From the NCBI GenBank assembly GCA_023663135.1, contig JAMPIE010000009.1:1-64000 (forward strand): a DNA stretch of 64,000 bases, read 5' to 3'. The notes beneath the pieces were generated by a model. That model was not told the origin of the DNA. It did not search any database and saw only the letters and a program-made list of their open reading frames with translations. This stretch comes from Alloprevotella sp. Lineage in GTDB: Bacteria > Bacteroidota > Bacteroidia > Bacteroidales > Muribaculaceae. Positions 40,758 through 50,041 of the stretch are shown piece by piece (positions within the stretch are counted from its first letter, which is position 1; each line of letters opens with the position of its first letter). The position numbers and the translations under genes are program-made.

Positions 40758-43136
40758 ATGATGACACACATTCTTCGCTTCTTCCGGGCCTTTTTCCCGG
40801 TTTTTTTGCTCTGCGCCATCTTTCCGGGCATTGCTCTTGCTGTCAACGATTCTTCCTGCCATACCGTCGACTCTGCCGCCTATGCCGGTCGTCAGTCGGT
40901 GGGCCTCGTCCTTTCGGGTGGCGGGGCTAAGGGCGTGGCCCACATCGGCGTAATCAAGGCTCTCGAAGATCATCAGATACCCATCGACTATGTGGCGGGC
41001 ACTTCTATGGGCGCCATCGTTGGCGGTCTCTACGCCGCCGGTTACACCCCCGAGGAGATGATTGACCTCATCCTCTCTCCGACGTTCACCGACTGGTCGA
41101 CAGGCCGCATCAACCCCTCCCTTACTTGGTTTTACTCCCGTCCGGAGCCCACTCCGGCCATGGTGACCATCAACCTCGGCGACAACGGTAACGACTCCGG
41201 GGCCCCCACCTCATTTCTCCCCTCAAGCCTCATCTCGCCCCTTCCCATGAACTTTGGCGTCATGGAGCTCTTCTCGGCTTATACTGCCCAGTCTGAAGGC
41301 AACTTCGATAAGCTCTTTATCCCCTTCCGATGTGTCACTTCCGACGTCTATGCCAAGCATAAGGTGGTGTGTCGCGGCGGCTCTTTCGGCGATGCTATCC
41401 GTGCATCTATGAGCTTCCCTTTAGTCTTCCACCCCATCGAGATGGATGGAACCCTAATGTATGACGGTGGCATCTACGACAATTTTCCTGTCGACGTAAT
41501 GAGGGCCGACTTTGCCCCCGACATCATGATTGGCGTCGACGTAACTAATCCCGACACCAAGCCCAAGGTCAACGACATCGTTCAGCAGGTGGAGGATATG
41601 GTGATCCAAAACAACGACTACTCGCTCCCGGCCGACGAGGGCGTCAAGATCAAGGTAGACGTGAGCCAATTTAGCCTCCTCGACTTCGGCAAGGCCCGCG
41701 AAATCTATGCCCGTGGCTATGAGAAGGCTATGGAGATGATGGACTCTATCGAGCGGCGTGTCACCTCACGCATCCCCTCGCAGACTCGTCAGGTGCGGCG
41801 CGATGTGTTCAAAGACCGCACCCCCTACCTTACCTTTGACTCCGTACATGTCTCAGGCGGCAATCCCGGCCAAAATGCCTACCTTCGCTACATCTTCACC
41901 CATAACTCCCCCGACACTTTTGGCATATCTCGCGCGCGCGATTCATATTATCGTGCTATCTCCTCGGGCCAGATCCAAAACCTCCTGCCCCAGGCTGTCC
42001 GTGCTCCGGGCGACTCGCTCTTCACCCTCGACCTCCAGGCCACTGTCAAAAATAATTTCCGAGTGGGCTTTGGCGGCTACATCAGCTCCTCCACATCAAG
42101 CTATCTCTTCTTTTCCGGCGGATATAACACCCTTTCGACCAACTCCTTCGACGCCGCTCTAAACGCCTGGGTGGGTCAGAGCTATCTTGCCGCCGATGCT
42201 TCGGCCAAGTTTACCATCCTCACCCACACTCCATCCTACCTTCTGGCTCGCGTAGTCCTTTCCCGACACAAATATCATGAAGACGATGACCTCTTCTTTG
42301 ATAGCGCTACCCCCAATTTCGTTACCCACGACGAAGCCTTTGGCCGACTAAACTACTGCCTCGCTGCCGGGCGCCGCGGCAAGTTTAACATCTCCCTCGG
42401 CCTTGGCCACCTCGTTGACCGCTACTATCGTTCTTTCCTCGCCGAAGCCCCATCACCCTCCGACGACTATGGCCGCGACCGCGCCACACGTACCCTTGGC
42501 CAGCTCTCCCTCGGATATGAGCGCAACACTCTCGACAACACCTTCTACCCCACTTCGGGTCTTAATTTCACCGCTTATGCTTCCGGCATCCTCGGCTCTA
42601 TGCGCCATCATCCCTACGGCTCCGGTCGGAGCATCAAGGAGAGGCCGGCCCGTGTCGAGGCACGTCTGACGGCCCTCGGCTTCCCCATCTCGCGCAAGCA
42701 TTATGCCCTCGGCCTCGAGTCCAATATAGTGGCCTCCACCCGCTCTCTCCCTCACGACTATTCTACCGCCATAGTCACCGCCTCGGCCTTTAACCCCACC
42801 CCCTCCTCCTACAATGCCTTCAATCCCGCTTTCCGCGCCGACTCCTACGTCACGGCCGGTCTCATTCCCGTCTGGAAGATGAGCGAGCTTATTCAAGTGC
42901 GTGGCACATTCCACTGCTTCCTCCCATTCCGTCGCATCGAAGAGGGCCCCGACCACGATGCTGTCTACGGTCGGTGGTTCCATAACCCACGCTTCTTCGG
43001 CGAAGCCGCCGCCATCGTCAACCTCCCCTTCGCAGCCGTCACGGCCTATGCCAACTACATGAGCTACCCCTCGCGCAACTGGAACTTCGGCCTCTCCCTG
43101 GGCATATTCATCCTTGCTCCCAAGTTCCTCCGCTAA
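40758..43136 (+). CDS. Patatin-like phospholipase with C-terminal outer-membrane barrel (PlpD/RssA-type)
   Basis: A 792-residue exported protein with a signal peptide (FFPVFLLCAIFPGIALA). The patatin domain has the oxyanion loop LSGGGAKG (53-59), the nucleophile GTSMG (Ser83) and the catalytic Asp in YDGGIYDNFPVD (Asp236). A POTRA-like stretch spans about residues 365-440. A 16-strand Omp85-type surface-antigen barrel follows (about 445-792), ending LGIFILAPKFLR. Known relatives are type Vd autotransporters that place a phospholipase at the surface. The start could also be the second Met. It is monocistronic. Confidence 0.92.
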   Translation: MMTHILRFFRAFFPVFLLCAIFPGIALAVNDSSCHTVDSAAYAGRQSVGLVLSGGGAKGVAHIGVIKALEDHQIPIDYVAGTSMGAIVGGLYAAGYTPEEMIDLILSPTFTDWSTGRINPSLTWFYSRPEPTPAMVTINLGDNGNDSGAPTSFLPSSLISPLPMNFGVMELFSAYTAQSEGNFDKLFIPFRCVTSDVYAKHKVVCRGGSFGDAIRASMSFPLVFHPIEMDGTLMYDGGIYDNFPVDVMRADFAPDIMIGVDVTNPDTKPKVNDIVQQVEDMVIQNNDYSLPADEGVKIKVDVSQFSLLDFGKAREIYARGYEKAMEMMDSIERRVTSRIPSQTRQVRRDVFKDRTPYLTFDSVHVSGGNPGQNAYLRYIFTHNSPDTFGISRARDSYYRAISSGQIQNLLPQAVRAPGDSLFTLDLQATVKNNFRVGFGGYISSSTSSYLFFSGGYNTLSTNSFDAALNAWVGQSYLAADASAKFTILTHTPSYLLARVVLSRHKYHEDDDLFFDSATPNFVTHDEAFGRLNYCLAAGRRGKFNISLGLGHLVDRYYRSFLAEAPSPSDDYGRDRATRTLGQLSLGYERNTLDNTFYPTSGLNFTAYASGILGSMRHHPYGSGRSIKERPARVEARLTALGFPISRKHYALGLESNIVASTRSLPHDYSTAIVTASAFNPTPSSYNAFNPAFRADSYVTAGLIPVWKMSELIQVRGTFHCFLPFRRIEEGPDHDAVYGRWFHNPRFFGEAAAIVNLPFAAVTAYANYMSYPSRNWNFGLSLGIFILAPKFLR

Positions 43137-43139
43137 TCC

Positions 43140-43159
43140 CCCGGCAGCAATCTGCCGGG
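43140..43159. terminator. Short hairpin after the patatin gene
   Basis: CCCGGCAG (43140-43147) pairs with CTGCCGGG (43152-43159) immediately after the stop codon. It lacks a downstream T run on the plus strand. Confidence 0.5.
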
Positions 43160-43166
43160 ATAAAAA

Positions 43167-43209
43167 AGTGAGGGTCTGCGCCGGGCATCGCCGGGCGCAG
43201 ACCCTCACT
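43167..43209 (-). terminator. Rho-independent terminator of the calycin-like gene
   Basis: A perfect 16-base inverted repeat (43167-43182 with 43194-43209, AGTGAGGGTCTGCGCC and complement). On the minus strand it is followed by TTTTTTA, right after the stop of the 43222-44841 gene. Confidence 0.8.
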
Positions 43210-43221
43210 ATAGTCGGTGGA

Positions 43222-44841
43222 TTAGCGGACGAGGACCTTGGTGGACTCGGAGCCCTGGCGACGGATGTAGAGGCCGGGGGTGAGTGCAGAGGGGCTGACG
43301 CGGACGCCGCGGAGGTCGAAGTATTCGACGGGGGCGGCGGAGTTGTCAATCATGATGGAGCTGATGCCTGAGGTGGCCTGACCCTCAAAGGTGCAGGTGA
43401 TGGGCATATTCATATCCACCCAGAGGACGTCGATGGTCATGTGGGCCTTCCCCTCAGCGGTGGTGGTGCCGGTGAGAGTCACGTTGGCTGTGATTTGGCC
43501 ATCCATGAGCTTCATCCCCTCAATGGAGCCATTGTAGGTGGTGAGGCCGTCGATGGTCTCTGTCTTCACGCCATCAACCTTGATCGCACCAAGCGAGCCG
43601 CCGAGGGTGGGGAGGCTGAGGTCAGGTAAAAGGAATGTGCAGTTGCCATCGGTGGTGGGGATAATTTGGATGGTTGTATCCGTACCACCTTCAGTGATGT
43701 CTTCGCCGCCCATCTCTACGACGAGCTTGCCATTGTATTCAACAGCGGGGCCGGCGGGCTCTGGAGCTGGCTCGGAGGACTTGGCGGTGAGGGTGTAGGT
43801 ATGCTCAGAGAGACCCTCTTCGTCGGTGCCGTCGGCGTTGGTGACGGTGATGACGATCTTGCCTTCCTCGGCCTTTACAGATGCGGAGGCGGCTGCGCCG
43901 AGCACTGTTGCCTTCACATCCTCGGCGGCGGGGAGGGTGGCGACGGTATATTCGTATGTGGCATCGTCGAAGCCGGCGAGCTCAGTGCCGCTTATCTCTA
44001 TGGATGAGAGCTTGGACCAGTAGACGAGCTTGGGCTCGGCAACGGTCAGGGTGTTGCCCTGATCAATCTTGTCGGCGTCGAAGTAGTCGTTGGCGGCGAA
44101 GATCACGTTGATCATCTCGGGGGTCTCGTCGCTCTCATATGTGAGGGGCACGGTAAGCTCAGTCCAGTCAGAGGGAGTGGCGGCGATGGGGTGAATGGCC
44201 TTTGCGATGAGGGCTGCGCCTTCGCTCTTTGTCACTTCGCCTCCCTTTGAGGTCTCCATGCCGAGGATGTTGCGGTCGCGGTTCACCATGGTGGTGGTGG
44301 CTGGAGCGCCCATGAGTACGATGTTTCCGGGGACGTCGGCCTGCTCGTATGTGCCTTTCCAGAGGTAGGCCACTACAGTAGCGTTCTGCTCCGAGCCTTC
44401 GGCTACCGAGCGCTTGTAAGAGAAGTGAACGCCGTCGGGACGCTTTGTGAGCTCGAGGCCGCCGAATGAGCCGCCGTCATTGTTTGACAGGTCGCCCTTC
44501 ATTACTTCCATGCCTACGGCGGTTGACCAGGTGGTGCCAAGTGTGAGGTAACCGGGCACTATCTGAGCCGCCATGTAGGGGTTGGGGTTGTTGGTGAGCT
44601 CAACGGCTTTGCCGCCGTTGATGCCCTCGGTCTCGGTGCCGACAGTGGTGGCGCCCATACCGTTGATACCTATTACGTTGGAGATGGTCCAGCCTGTGGG
44701 CTGAGTGCCTTGGGCTTTCTCATTCCCATTGGAAGTCCAGGGGATGCAGTCGACCCACGAGGCGAAGGTGGGGTCGGGGAGTTGCGCTGCGGAGGAGAGG
44801 GTCACGGCGGCGCAAGCGAGTGAGAGGTAGATTTTTCTCAT
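43222..44841 (-). CDS. Secreted PCMD/calycin-like multidomain protein with sorting-type C-terminus
   Basis: A 539-residue exported protein (signal MRKIYLSLACAAVTLSSAAQ). Residues about 20-260 look like a carbohydrate-binding-type beta-sandwich (PDPTFASWVDCIPWTSNGNE, WTELTVPLTYESDETPEMIN), the PCMD-like layout. Residues about 270-365 form an Ig/cadherin-like module. Residues about 375-500 resemble the Bacteroidales calycin-like lipocalin domain (DTTIQIIPTTDGNCTFLLPD). The C-terminus (YFDLRGVRVSPSALTPGLYI) is a type IX-like sorting tail. The ligand is unknown. It lies 32 bases downstream of alaS. Confidence 0.75.
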   Translation of the reverse strand: MRKIYLSLACAAVTLSSAAQLPDPTFASWVDCIPWTSNGNEKAQGTQPTGWTISNVIGINGMGATTVGTETEGINGGKAVELTNNPNPYMAAQIVPGYLTLGTTWSTAVGMEVMKGDLSNNDGGSFGGLELTKRPDGVHFSYKRSVAEGSEQNATVVAYLWKGTYEQADVPGNIVLMGAPATTTMVNRDRNILGMETSKGGEVTKSEGAALIAKAIHPIAATPSDWTELTVPLTYESDETPEMINVIFAANDYFDADKIDQGNTLTVAEPKLVYWSKLSSIEISGTELAGFDDATYEYTVATLPAAEDVKATVLGAAASASVKAEEGKIVITVTNADGTDEEGLSEHTYTLTAKSSEPAPEPAGPAVEYNGKLVVEMGGEDITEGGTDTTIQIIPTTDGNCTFLLPDLSLPTLGGSLGAIKVDGVKTETIDGLTTYNGSIEGMKLMDGQITANVTLTGTTTAEGKAHMTIDVLWVDMNMPITCTFEGQATSGISSIMIDNSAAPVEYFDLRGVRVSPSALTPGLYIRRQGSESTKVLVR

Positions 44842-44873
44842 AAGCTTATAGTTGAATGTGAGATTGAATTTTG

Positions 44874-47501
44874 TCAGTTGATTGCAGCGCGGAGGGCGTC
44901 GGCGGCTGCGGCTATGGCGTCGCCGTCCTTGCCGCCGGCCTGGGCGAAGCCGGGCTGACCGCCGCCGCCGCCCTTGATGAGCTTAGCGGCAGAGCGAACG
45001 ATGACAGCAGCGTTGAGACCTCCACCTTGGGCGGTGAGGTCGTCGGTGAGCATGACGGTGAGCAGGGGCTTTCCTGAGCCGTCGGTTGTGGCGGCGATGA
45101 AGGCGGTATTGGCCGGGGAGAGGGCGCGGACGGCGAATGCGGCGGCTTTGACTGCCTCGGGCATCTGCACGCCGGTCATCTCGGTGACTTTTACTCCTGA
45201 TGTTGAGGTCTTGGCCTTGGCCAATAGCTCTTTGGCGAGGTTGTTGATGCGTTCCTTGAAGTATTCGTCGACCTGGGCGCGGAGCTCGGCGTTGTCGTCG
45301 ATGGCTTTGTGGACAGCGGCAGTGACATCGGCCGAGCCCCCGAGGAGGGCGCCCACCTCGCGGAGTGTGTCGCTCATCTTGTCGAGGGCATCCTCCACGG
45401 CGGCGCCTGTGATGGCCTCGATGCGGCGGATGCCGGCAGCGATGGAGCTTTCGGATATGATGCGTATCATGCCGATGTTTCCGGTGTTGTCTACGTGAGT
45501 GCCGCCGCAGAGCTCCACAGAGTCGCCATAGCGAATCACGCGGACCTCCTCGCCATATTTTTCGCCGAAGAGAGCCATGGCGCCCATGGCCTGAGCCTGG
45601 GCGATGGGCACATTGCGGTGCTCGTCGCGGGGGATGGCGCGGCGCACGGCGCGGTTGGCCAAATGTTCCACCTGACGGAGCTCCTCTGGGGTCACTTTCT
45701 GGAAGTGGCTGAAGTCAAAGCGGAGAAGGTCGGGGGTGACAAAAGAGCCTTTTTGCTCGACGTGGGTGCCGAGGACTTGACGGAGGGCGTGGTGGAGCAG
45801 GTGAGTGGCGGTATGATTTGCTGAGGTGGCGGCGCGGGCCTCTTCGTCGATGGTGGCGGTGAATGATGCCGAGGGGTCGGAGGGGATGGTGAGTGAGAGG
45901 CATACGGGGAGGCCGTTCTCGCGCTTGGTGTCGTAAACCTCTATTGTCTCGTCGCCGGAAGAGAGGGTGCCGCGGTCGCCCACCTGACCGCCCATCTCGG
46001 CATAGAAGGGGCTGACAGAGAGAACAATCTGGTAAAACTCCTGCTTCTTTTGCTTCACCTTGCGATAGCGGAGTATCTGGGTGGGGGTAGAGGTGGTGTC
46101 ATAGCCCACGAAGATGGGCTCGCCTTCGCGGACAGTCACCCAGTCTGTTGCCTCAGTGGCGGCGGCATTGCGGGCACGCGCCTTCTGTGCGGCCATCTCG
46201 GTGTCAAAGCCGGCATGGTCGAGTGTCATGCCGTTTTCCTTGAGGATGAGCTCGGTGAGGTCGAGAGGGAAGCCATATGTGTCGTAGAGCGTAAAGGCCT
46301 CCTTGCCGGAAATCTCGGAGCGGTCCTCGGCGCGGGCTGTTGCAATGGCGCCGTCGAGAAGACGGATGCCGTTGTCGAGAGTGCGAAGGAAGGCATCCTC
46401 TTCCTCTTTGATAACCTTGATGATGAGGTCGCGCTGAGCAGCAATTTCGGGATATGCCTCGCCCATCGAGTCGATGAGGGTGTCTACGATGCGATACATA
46501 AAGGCCTGTTTCTGGCCGAGGAATGTGTAGGCATAGCGGACGGCACGGCGGAGGATGCGGCGAATCACGTAACCGGCTTTGGCGTTGGAGGGAAGCTGGG
46601 AGTCGGCGATGGAGAAGGCGATGGTCCTCACATGGTCGGCAATGACGCGCATTGCAATGTCTACCTTATGGTCGTCGCCATATTTCTTCCCTGAGAGCTC
46701 GGCAATGCGGGCAATGAGGGGGGTAAAGACGTCGGTGTCGTAGTTGGATGTCTTGCCCTGGAGGGCCATGCAGAGGCGCTCGAAGCCCATGCCGGTGTCA
46801 ATTACCTTGGCGGGGAGGGGCTCGAGGGAGCCGTCGGCCTTGCGATTATATTGCATGAAGACGAGGTTCCAGATCTCGATTACCTGTGGATGGTCGTGAT
46901 TGACCATCTGGGCACCGGGGATGGCGGCGCGCTCCTCGTCGGTGCGGAGGTCGATGTGGATCTCGGAGCAGGGGCCGCAAGGGCCTGTGTCGCCCATCTC
47001 CCAGAAGTTGTCGTGCTTATTGCCGTTGATGATATGGTCTTTGGGGAGGTGTTTTTCCCAATAAGAAGCGGCCTCGTCGTCGCGGCTGAGGCCCTCTTCA
47101 GGCGAGCCTTCGAAGACGGTGGCATAGAGTCGGTTGGGGTCGAGGCCGAGAACATCCACGAGATATTCCCAAGCCCAGTCGATAGCCTCGGCCTTGAAGT
47201 AGTCGCCGAAGCTCCAGTTGCCGAGCATCTCAAACATGGTGTGATGGTAGGTGTCCATGCCCACCTCTTCGAGGTCGTTGTGCTTGCCACTGACGCGCAG
47301 ACACTTCTGCGAGTCGGCCACTCGAGTGTACTTTGCCGGGGCGTTGCCGAGAATGATGTCCTTAAACTGGTTCATGCCGGCGTTGGTAAACATCAGCGTC
47401 GGGTCGTCCTTGACCACCATTGGGGCCGAGGGGACAATCTTATGGCCTTTTTGAGCGAAGAAGTCTTTGAAAGACTCGCGTATCTGCTTGGCTGTCAGCA
47501 T
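44874..47501 (-). CDS. alaS: Alanine-tRNA ligase
   Basis: An 875-residue class IIc synthetase. The N-terminal catalytic domain has [31 protein letters not shown] and [17 protein letters not shown]. The editing domain has the zinc motifs [11 protein letters not shown] (about residue 570) and [15 protein letters not shown] (about 670). The C-terminal C-Ala/DHHA1 part carries [18 protein letters not shown]. The length is normal and no key residue is missing. The promoter element is divergent from merR. Confidence 0.98.
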   Translation of the reverse strand: MLTAKQIRESFKDFFAQKGHKIVPSAPMVVKDDPTLMFTNAGMNQFKDIILGNAPAKYTRVADSQKCLRVSGKHNDLEEVGMDTYHHTMFEMLGNWSFGDYFKAEAIDWAWEYLVDVLGLDPNRLYATVFEGSPEEGLSRDDEAASYWEKHLPKDHIINGNKHDNFWEMGDTGPCGPCSEIHIDLRTDEERAAIPGAQMVNHDHPQVIEIWNLVFMQYNRKADGSLEPLPAKVIDTGMGFERLCMALQGKTSNYDTDVFTPLIARIAELSGKKYGDDHKVDIAMRVIADHVRTIAFSIADSQLPSNAKAGYVIRRILRRAVRYAYTFLGQKQAFMYRIVDTLIDSMGEAYPEIAAQRDLIIKVIKEEEDAFLRTLDNGIRLLDGAIATARAEDRSEISGKEAFTLYDTYGFPLDLTELILKENGMTLDHAGFDTEMAAQKARARNAAATEATDWVTVREGEPIFVGYDTTSTPTQILRYRKVKQKKQEFYQIVLSVSPFYAEMGGQVGDRGTLSSGDETIEVYDTKRENGLPVCLSLTIPSDPSASFTATIDEEARAATSANHTATHLLHHALRQVLGTHVEQKGSFVTPDLLRFDFSHFQKVTPEELRQVEHLANRAVRRAIPRDEHRNVPIAQAQAMGAMALFGEKYGEEVRVIRYGDSVELCGGTHVDNTGNIGMIRIISESSIAAGIRRIEAITGAAVEDALDKMSDTLREVGALLGGSADVTAAVHKAIDDNAELRAQVDEYFKERINNLAKELLAKAKTSTSGVKVTEMTGVQMPEAVKAAAFAVRALSPANTAFIAATTDGSGKPLLTVMLTDDLTAQGGGLNAAVIVRSAAKLIKGGGGGQPGFAQAGGKDGDAIAAAADALRAAIN

Positions 47502-47564
47502 ATCTTATGTGAATTTGATTGCTTGGAGGATAATAAAAAAGCCTAAAGAGGCAAAATCAAGGCG

Positions 47565-47572
47565 CAAAGGTA
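47565..47572 (-). promoter_or_regulatory. Bacteroidota -7 promoter element for alaS
   Basis: TACCTTTG on the minus strand, 64 bases before alaS. It lies only 12 bases from the opposing merR element. Confidence 0.55.
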
Positions 47573-47584
47573 GCGAAAAATCGT

Positions 47585-47592
47585 TACTTTTG
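47585..47592 (+). promoter_or_regulatory. Bacteroidota -7 promoter element for merR
   Basis: TACTTTTG, 35 bases before the merR-type start. It is back-to-back with the alaS promoter. Confidence 0.5.
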
Positions 47593-47626
47593 CAATTCAT
47601 AAACCTCGAATAGCTCTTGATTAAAG

Positions 47627-47959
47627 ATGGATAGCCTTAGCAAGAAGTATTATACCGTGGGGGAGGTGGCCGAGCTTCTCGGGCTGCCAATGTCGACGTT
47701 GCGTTTCTGGGAGAAGAAGTTTACAGTGGTGAAGCCCGAGCGGAGTGCCACGGGGCGTAGGCTCTACACTCCGGCCGACATAGATAAGATAGAGATGATT
47801 GCCTATCTGGTGAAGACCCAGGGTCTTAAGTTGGAGGCGGCAGAGGCGCAGTTGCGTGCCAACCCCAAGGGTGTGAGCCGCCGGTCGGCGGCCTTGACGC
47901 GCCTGAGAGCCATCAGGGCCGAGGTGAAGGCTCTCTATGACGCTACGCTCCTCAAATGA
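47627..47959 (+). CDS. MerR family transcriptional regulator
   Basis: A 110-residue protein. The N-terminal MerR winged helix (KYYTVGEVAELLGLPMSTLRFWEKKF, RRLYTPADIDKIEMIAYLV, residues about 7-75) is clear. A short basic helix follows, without a ligand-binding domain. It belongs to the short Bacteroidota MerR group often seen beside alaS or peptidase genes. The target is unknown. It converges with the ABC gene, leaving four bases between stops. Confidence 0.92.
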   Translation: MDSLSKKYYTVGEVAELLGLPMSTLRFWEKKFTVVKPERSATGRRLYTPADIDKIEMIAYLVKTQGLKLEAAEAQLRANPKGVSRRSAALTRLRAIRAEVKALYDATLLK

Positions 47960-47963
47960 GGCT

Positions 47964-49352
47964 CTAAGTGAGGCTGTAGCGACGAGTGATTGCGGCAGGG
48001 AGCTCGGAGGGATTGTGAGTGACGAAGATCACGGCCGGGCGGTCGTGACGGCAAATGAGGTCGATGGCCTCAATGGCGGCGCGACGGTGGGCGCAGTCGA
48101 GGCCGTGCAGGGGCTCGTCGAGGATGAGCAGGCGAGGATTTTTGATGAGGGTGCGCGCCAGGAGCGCCATGCGCTGCTCGCCGGTGGAGAGAGACCCGAG
48201 TGGCCTGGAGGCCATCTCTTCAAGGCCAAACAGCCTCAGCCACTCCATGGCCTTGGAAGCCTGGGCGGGGGAGATGCGCCTGTACATCCCTACAGTGTCG
48301 TTGAGACCCTGAGCCACAACGTCAACCACCCGATTGTGGAAGCCGTTGAAATAGAGGTGCATCTCGGGAGAGATGTAGCCAATTTGTCGTTTGATGTCCC
48401 ATATCGACTCGCCGGAGCCACGGGGGTGGCCAAAGATGCTCACGGGACGGGCATAGGCCTGGGGATTGTCGGCGTGGATAAGGCTCAGAAGGGTTGACTT
48501 ACCGGAGCCATTGGGACCGGAGAGGGCCCAACCCTCACCCTGACATATGCGCCAATTGACTGAGGGGATGAGCAGGCGACCGGCCGACGTGACGGGGCAG
48601 TCGACGAAGGCTGCCACCTCGTCAGAGCCCTCATATGGCCCCTCGGGACGGACTGGGATGAGGCTCTTGTCGATGGAGAAGTCAAAGGATGGCATCTCTC
48701 CGGCGGAGAGGATTTGGCAGCAGTCCATGGCAATCACTTTATCGGCCCAGGTGGGGATGTCGGTAGGGTCGGGGAGGAGGAGCATCAGGGAGGTGCCGGA
48801 GGCCGTGAGTGAGCGCAGAGCCTGCTCCACCGAGACGCGCCCCTCGGGGTCGAGGCCTATGTAGGGGTTGTCGAGGATGAGCAGATGGGGAGCATCGGCT
48901 AAGGCATTGGCAATGAGGAGGCGGCGCAGCTCGCCGGAGGAGAGGAAATTGACACGCTTGCCCAGGGCGGAGGCGATACCGAGGCGCTCCATGAAGGGCA
49001 CTACACCCCGGCGTTCGGCCAGAAGCTCTGCCACTGTGGGCACCTCATCGTTCATCGTGGCCTCATAGCGCTGCTGATAATATTGAGCCTTGAAGCCGGA
49101 GAGGGAGTGGACATCGCCAAACTCGATGATGTTGACGCGGGGGGATGGGATGGCGGCCCAAATGCTGTTGGTCATAAAATTTCGACCGCGGGCAATGATG
49201 CGCGCAAGCGACGACTTGCCGGCACCGTTGGGGCCTATGACGGCAGTCACTCCTCGGGGGATTTCCACCTCCTCCCCCATGGGGATACTGAGCTCTATGC
49301 CGGTGAACCGTAGTGAAGGTGAGCGTAGGATAAAGAGAGGCGAAGGGGTCAT
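47964..49352 (-). CDS. Double ATP-binding cassette protein (ModF/PhrA-like)
   Basis: A 462-residue soluble protein with two ABC domains and no membrane segment. Domain 1 has Walker A GPNGAGKSS (40-48), signature LSSGE (137-141) and Walker B LLILDNP, where Asn162 replaces the catalytic Glu; the H-loop His is also missing (LLLPDPTD). Domain 2 is intact, with GPNGSGKST (279-287), LSTGEQ, LLILDEP and VTHNPSE. This asymmetry resembles molybdate-type ModF proteins of unclear role. The start overlaps the PorT-like gene by four bases. Confidence 0.85.
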   Translation of the reverse strand: MTPSPLFILRSPSLRFTGIELSIPMGEEVEIPRGVTAVIGPNGAGKSSLARIIARGRNFMTNSIWAAIPSPRVNIIEFGDVHSLSGFKAQYYQQRYEATMNDEVPTVAELLAERRGVVPFMERLGIASALGKRVNFLSSGELRRLLIANALADAPHLLILDNPYIGLDPEGRVSVEQALRSLTASGTSLMLLLPDPTDIPTWADKVIAMDCCQILSAGEMPSFDFSIDKSLIPVRPEGPYEGSDEVAAFVDCPVTSAGRLLIPSVNWRICQGEGWALSGPNGSGKSTLLSLIHADNPQAYARPVSIFGHPRGSGESIWDIKRQIGYISPEMHLYFNGFHNRVVDVVAQGLNDTVGMYRRISPAQASKAMEWLRLFGLEEMASRPLGSLSTGEQRMALLARTLIKNPRLLILDEPLHGLDCAHRRAAIEAIDLICRHDRPAVIFVTHNPSELPAAITRRYSLT

Positions 49353-50032
49353 TTCACTCTGAAGTAATATCCGGCCGACACGATGATTGACGAGCCACGC
49401 GAGGAGGTGAAGACATCGCTCTTGTGGGAGGGATAGATACCGCCGAGACCATAGTAATAACGGCCCTCGAGGAAGACTGAATTGCGGCCGAAGAAAAACT
49501 CCAGCCCCAGGCCGGCCTGGATTCCGTAGTCAAACTTATTTTTGACCGGCATTGACATCTGGTCAGTACGGTGGGTGTAGGGAAATCCGCTTACGCTCAA
49601 CGGATTTTCATAGTCAAAATTAGCCTTGGTCTTGTCGCTAATCATATAGGCCACCGATGGGCCGGCGTTGAAGAAGCATTTCCATTTGCGCGAGCCGAAG
49701 TAGATATGTGTCATCACCGGGAGCTCAATGTAAGTGATGTGTCGGTCATACTTGAAGAGATCGTTTTTCTCGTCGAAGTCTTCGCGCCAACCCCTCTGGG
49801 TGATGGCAAGCTCGGAAACGAGGCCAAAGAGCTTCTCCTCGGTGTATCTGACTGAGATGGCAATGGCCTTGCCCGGGGTCATGGCCTGGTCGACGGGTGG
49901 AGAAAACTCCATGCGGCTGAGGGTCATGCCGGCGCGCCCGCCAATCCAGAAGTGAGGGTCGTAAGTGCGCTGAGACAGAGCCGCGAGGGAGGCTGTGGCG
50001 AGGATGAGGAGGCAGGCAAGGAGGCGATGCAT
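49349..50032 (-). CDS. PorT-like outer membrane beta-barrel protein
   Basis: A 227-residue protein (signal MHRLLACLLILATASLAALS) with barrel strands rich in aromatic residues: FWIGGRAGMTLSRMEFSP, LVSELAITQRGW, YIELPVMTHIYFGSRKWKCFFNAGPSVAYM, IQAGLGLEFFFGRNSVFLEGRYYYGLG and the terminal SIIVSAGYYFRVK. This is the common Bacteroidota outer_membrane_beta-barrel_2/PorT family. A role in type IX secretion cannot be assumed. It lies nine bases after the LysM gene and overlaps the ABC gene. Confidence 0.85.
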   Translation of the reverse strand: MHRLLACLLILATASLAALSQRTYDPHFWIGGRAGMTLSRMEFSPPVDQAMTPGKAIAISVRYTEEKLFGLVSELAITQRGWREDFDEKNDLFKYDRHITYIELPVMTHIYFGSRKWKCFFNAGPSVAYMISDKTKANFDYENPLSVSGFPYTHRTDQMSMPVKNKFDYGIQAGLGLEFFFGRNSVFLEGRYYYGLGGIYPSHKSDVFTSSRGSSIIVSAGYYFRVK

Positions 50033-50041
50033 GATGGTGGG

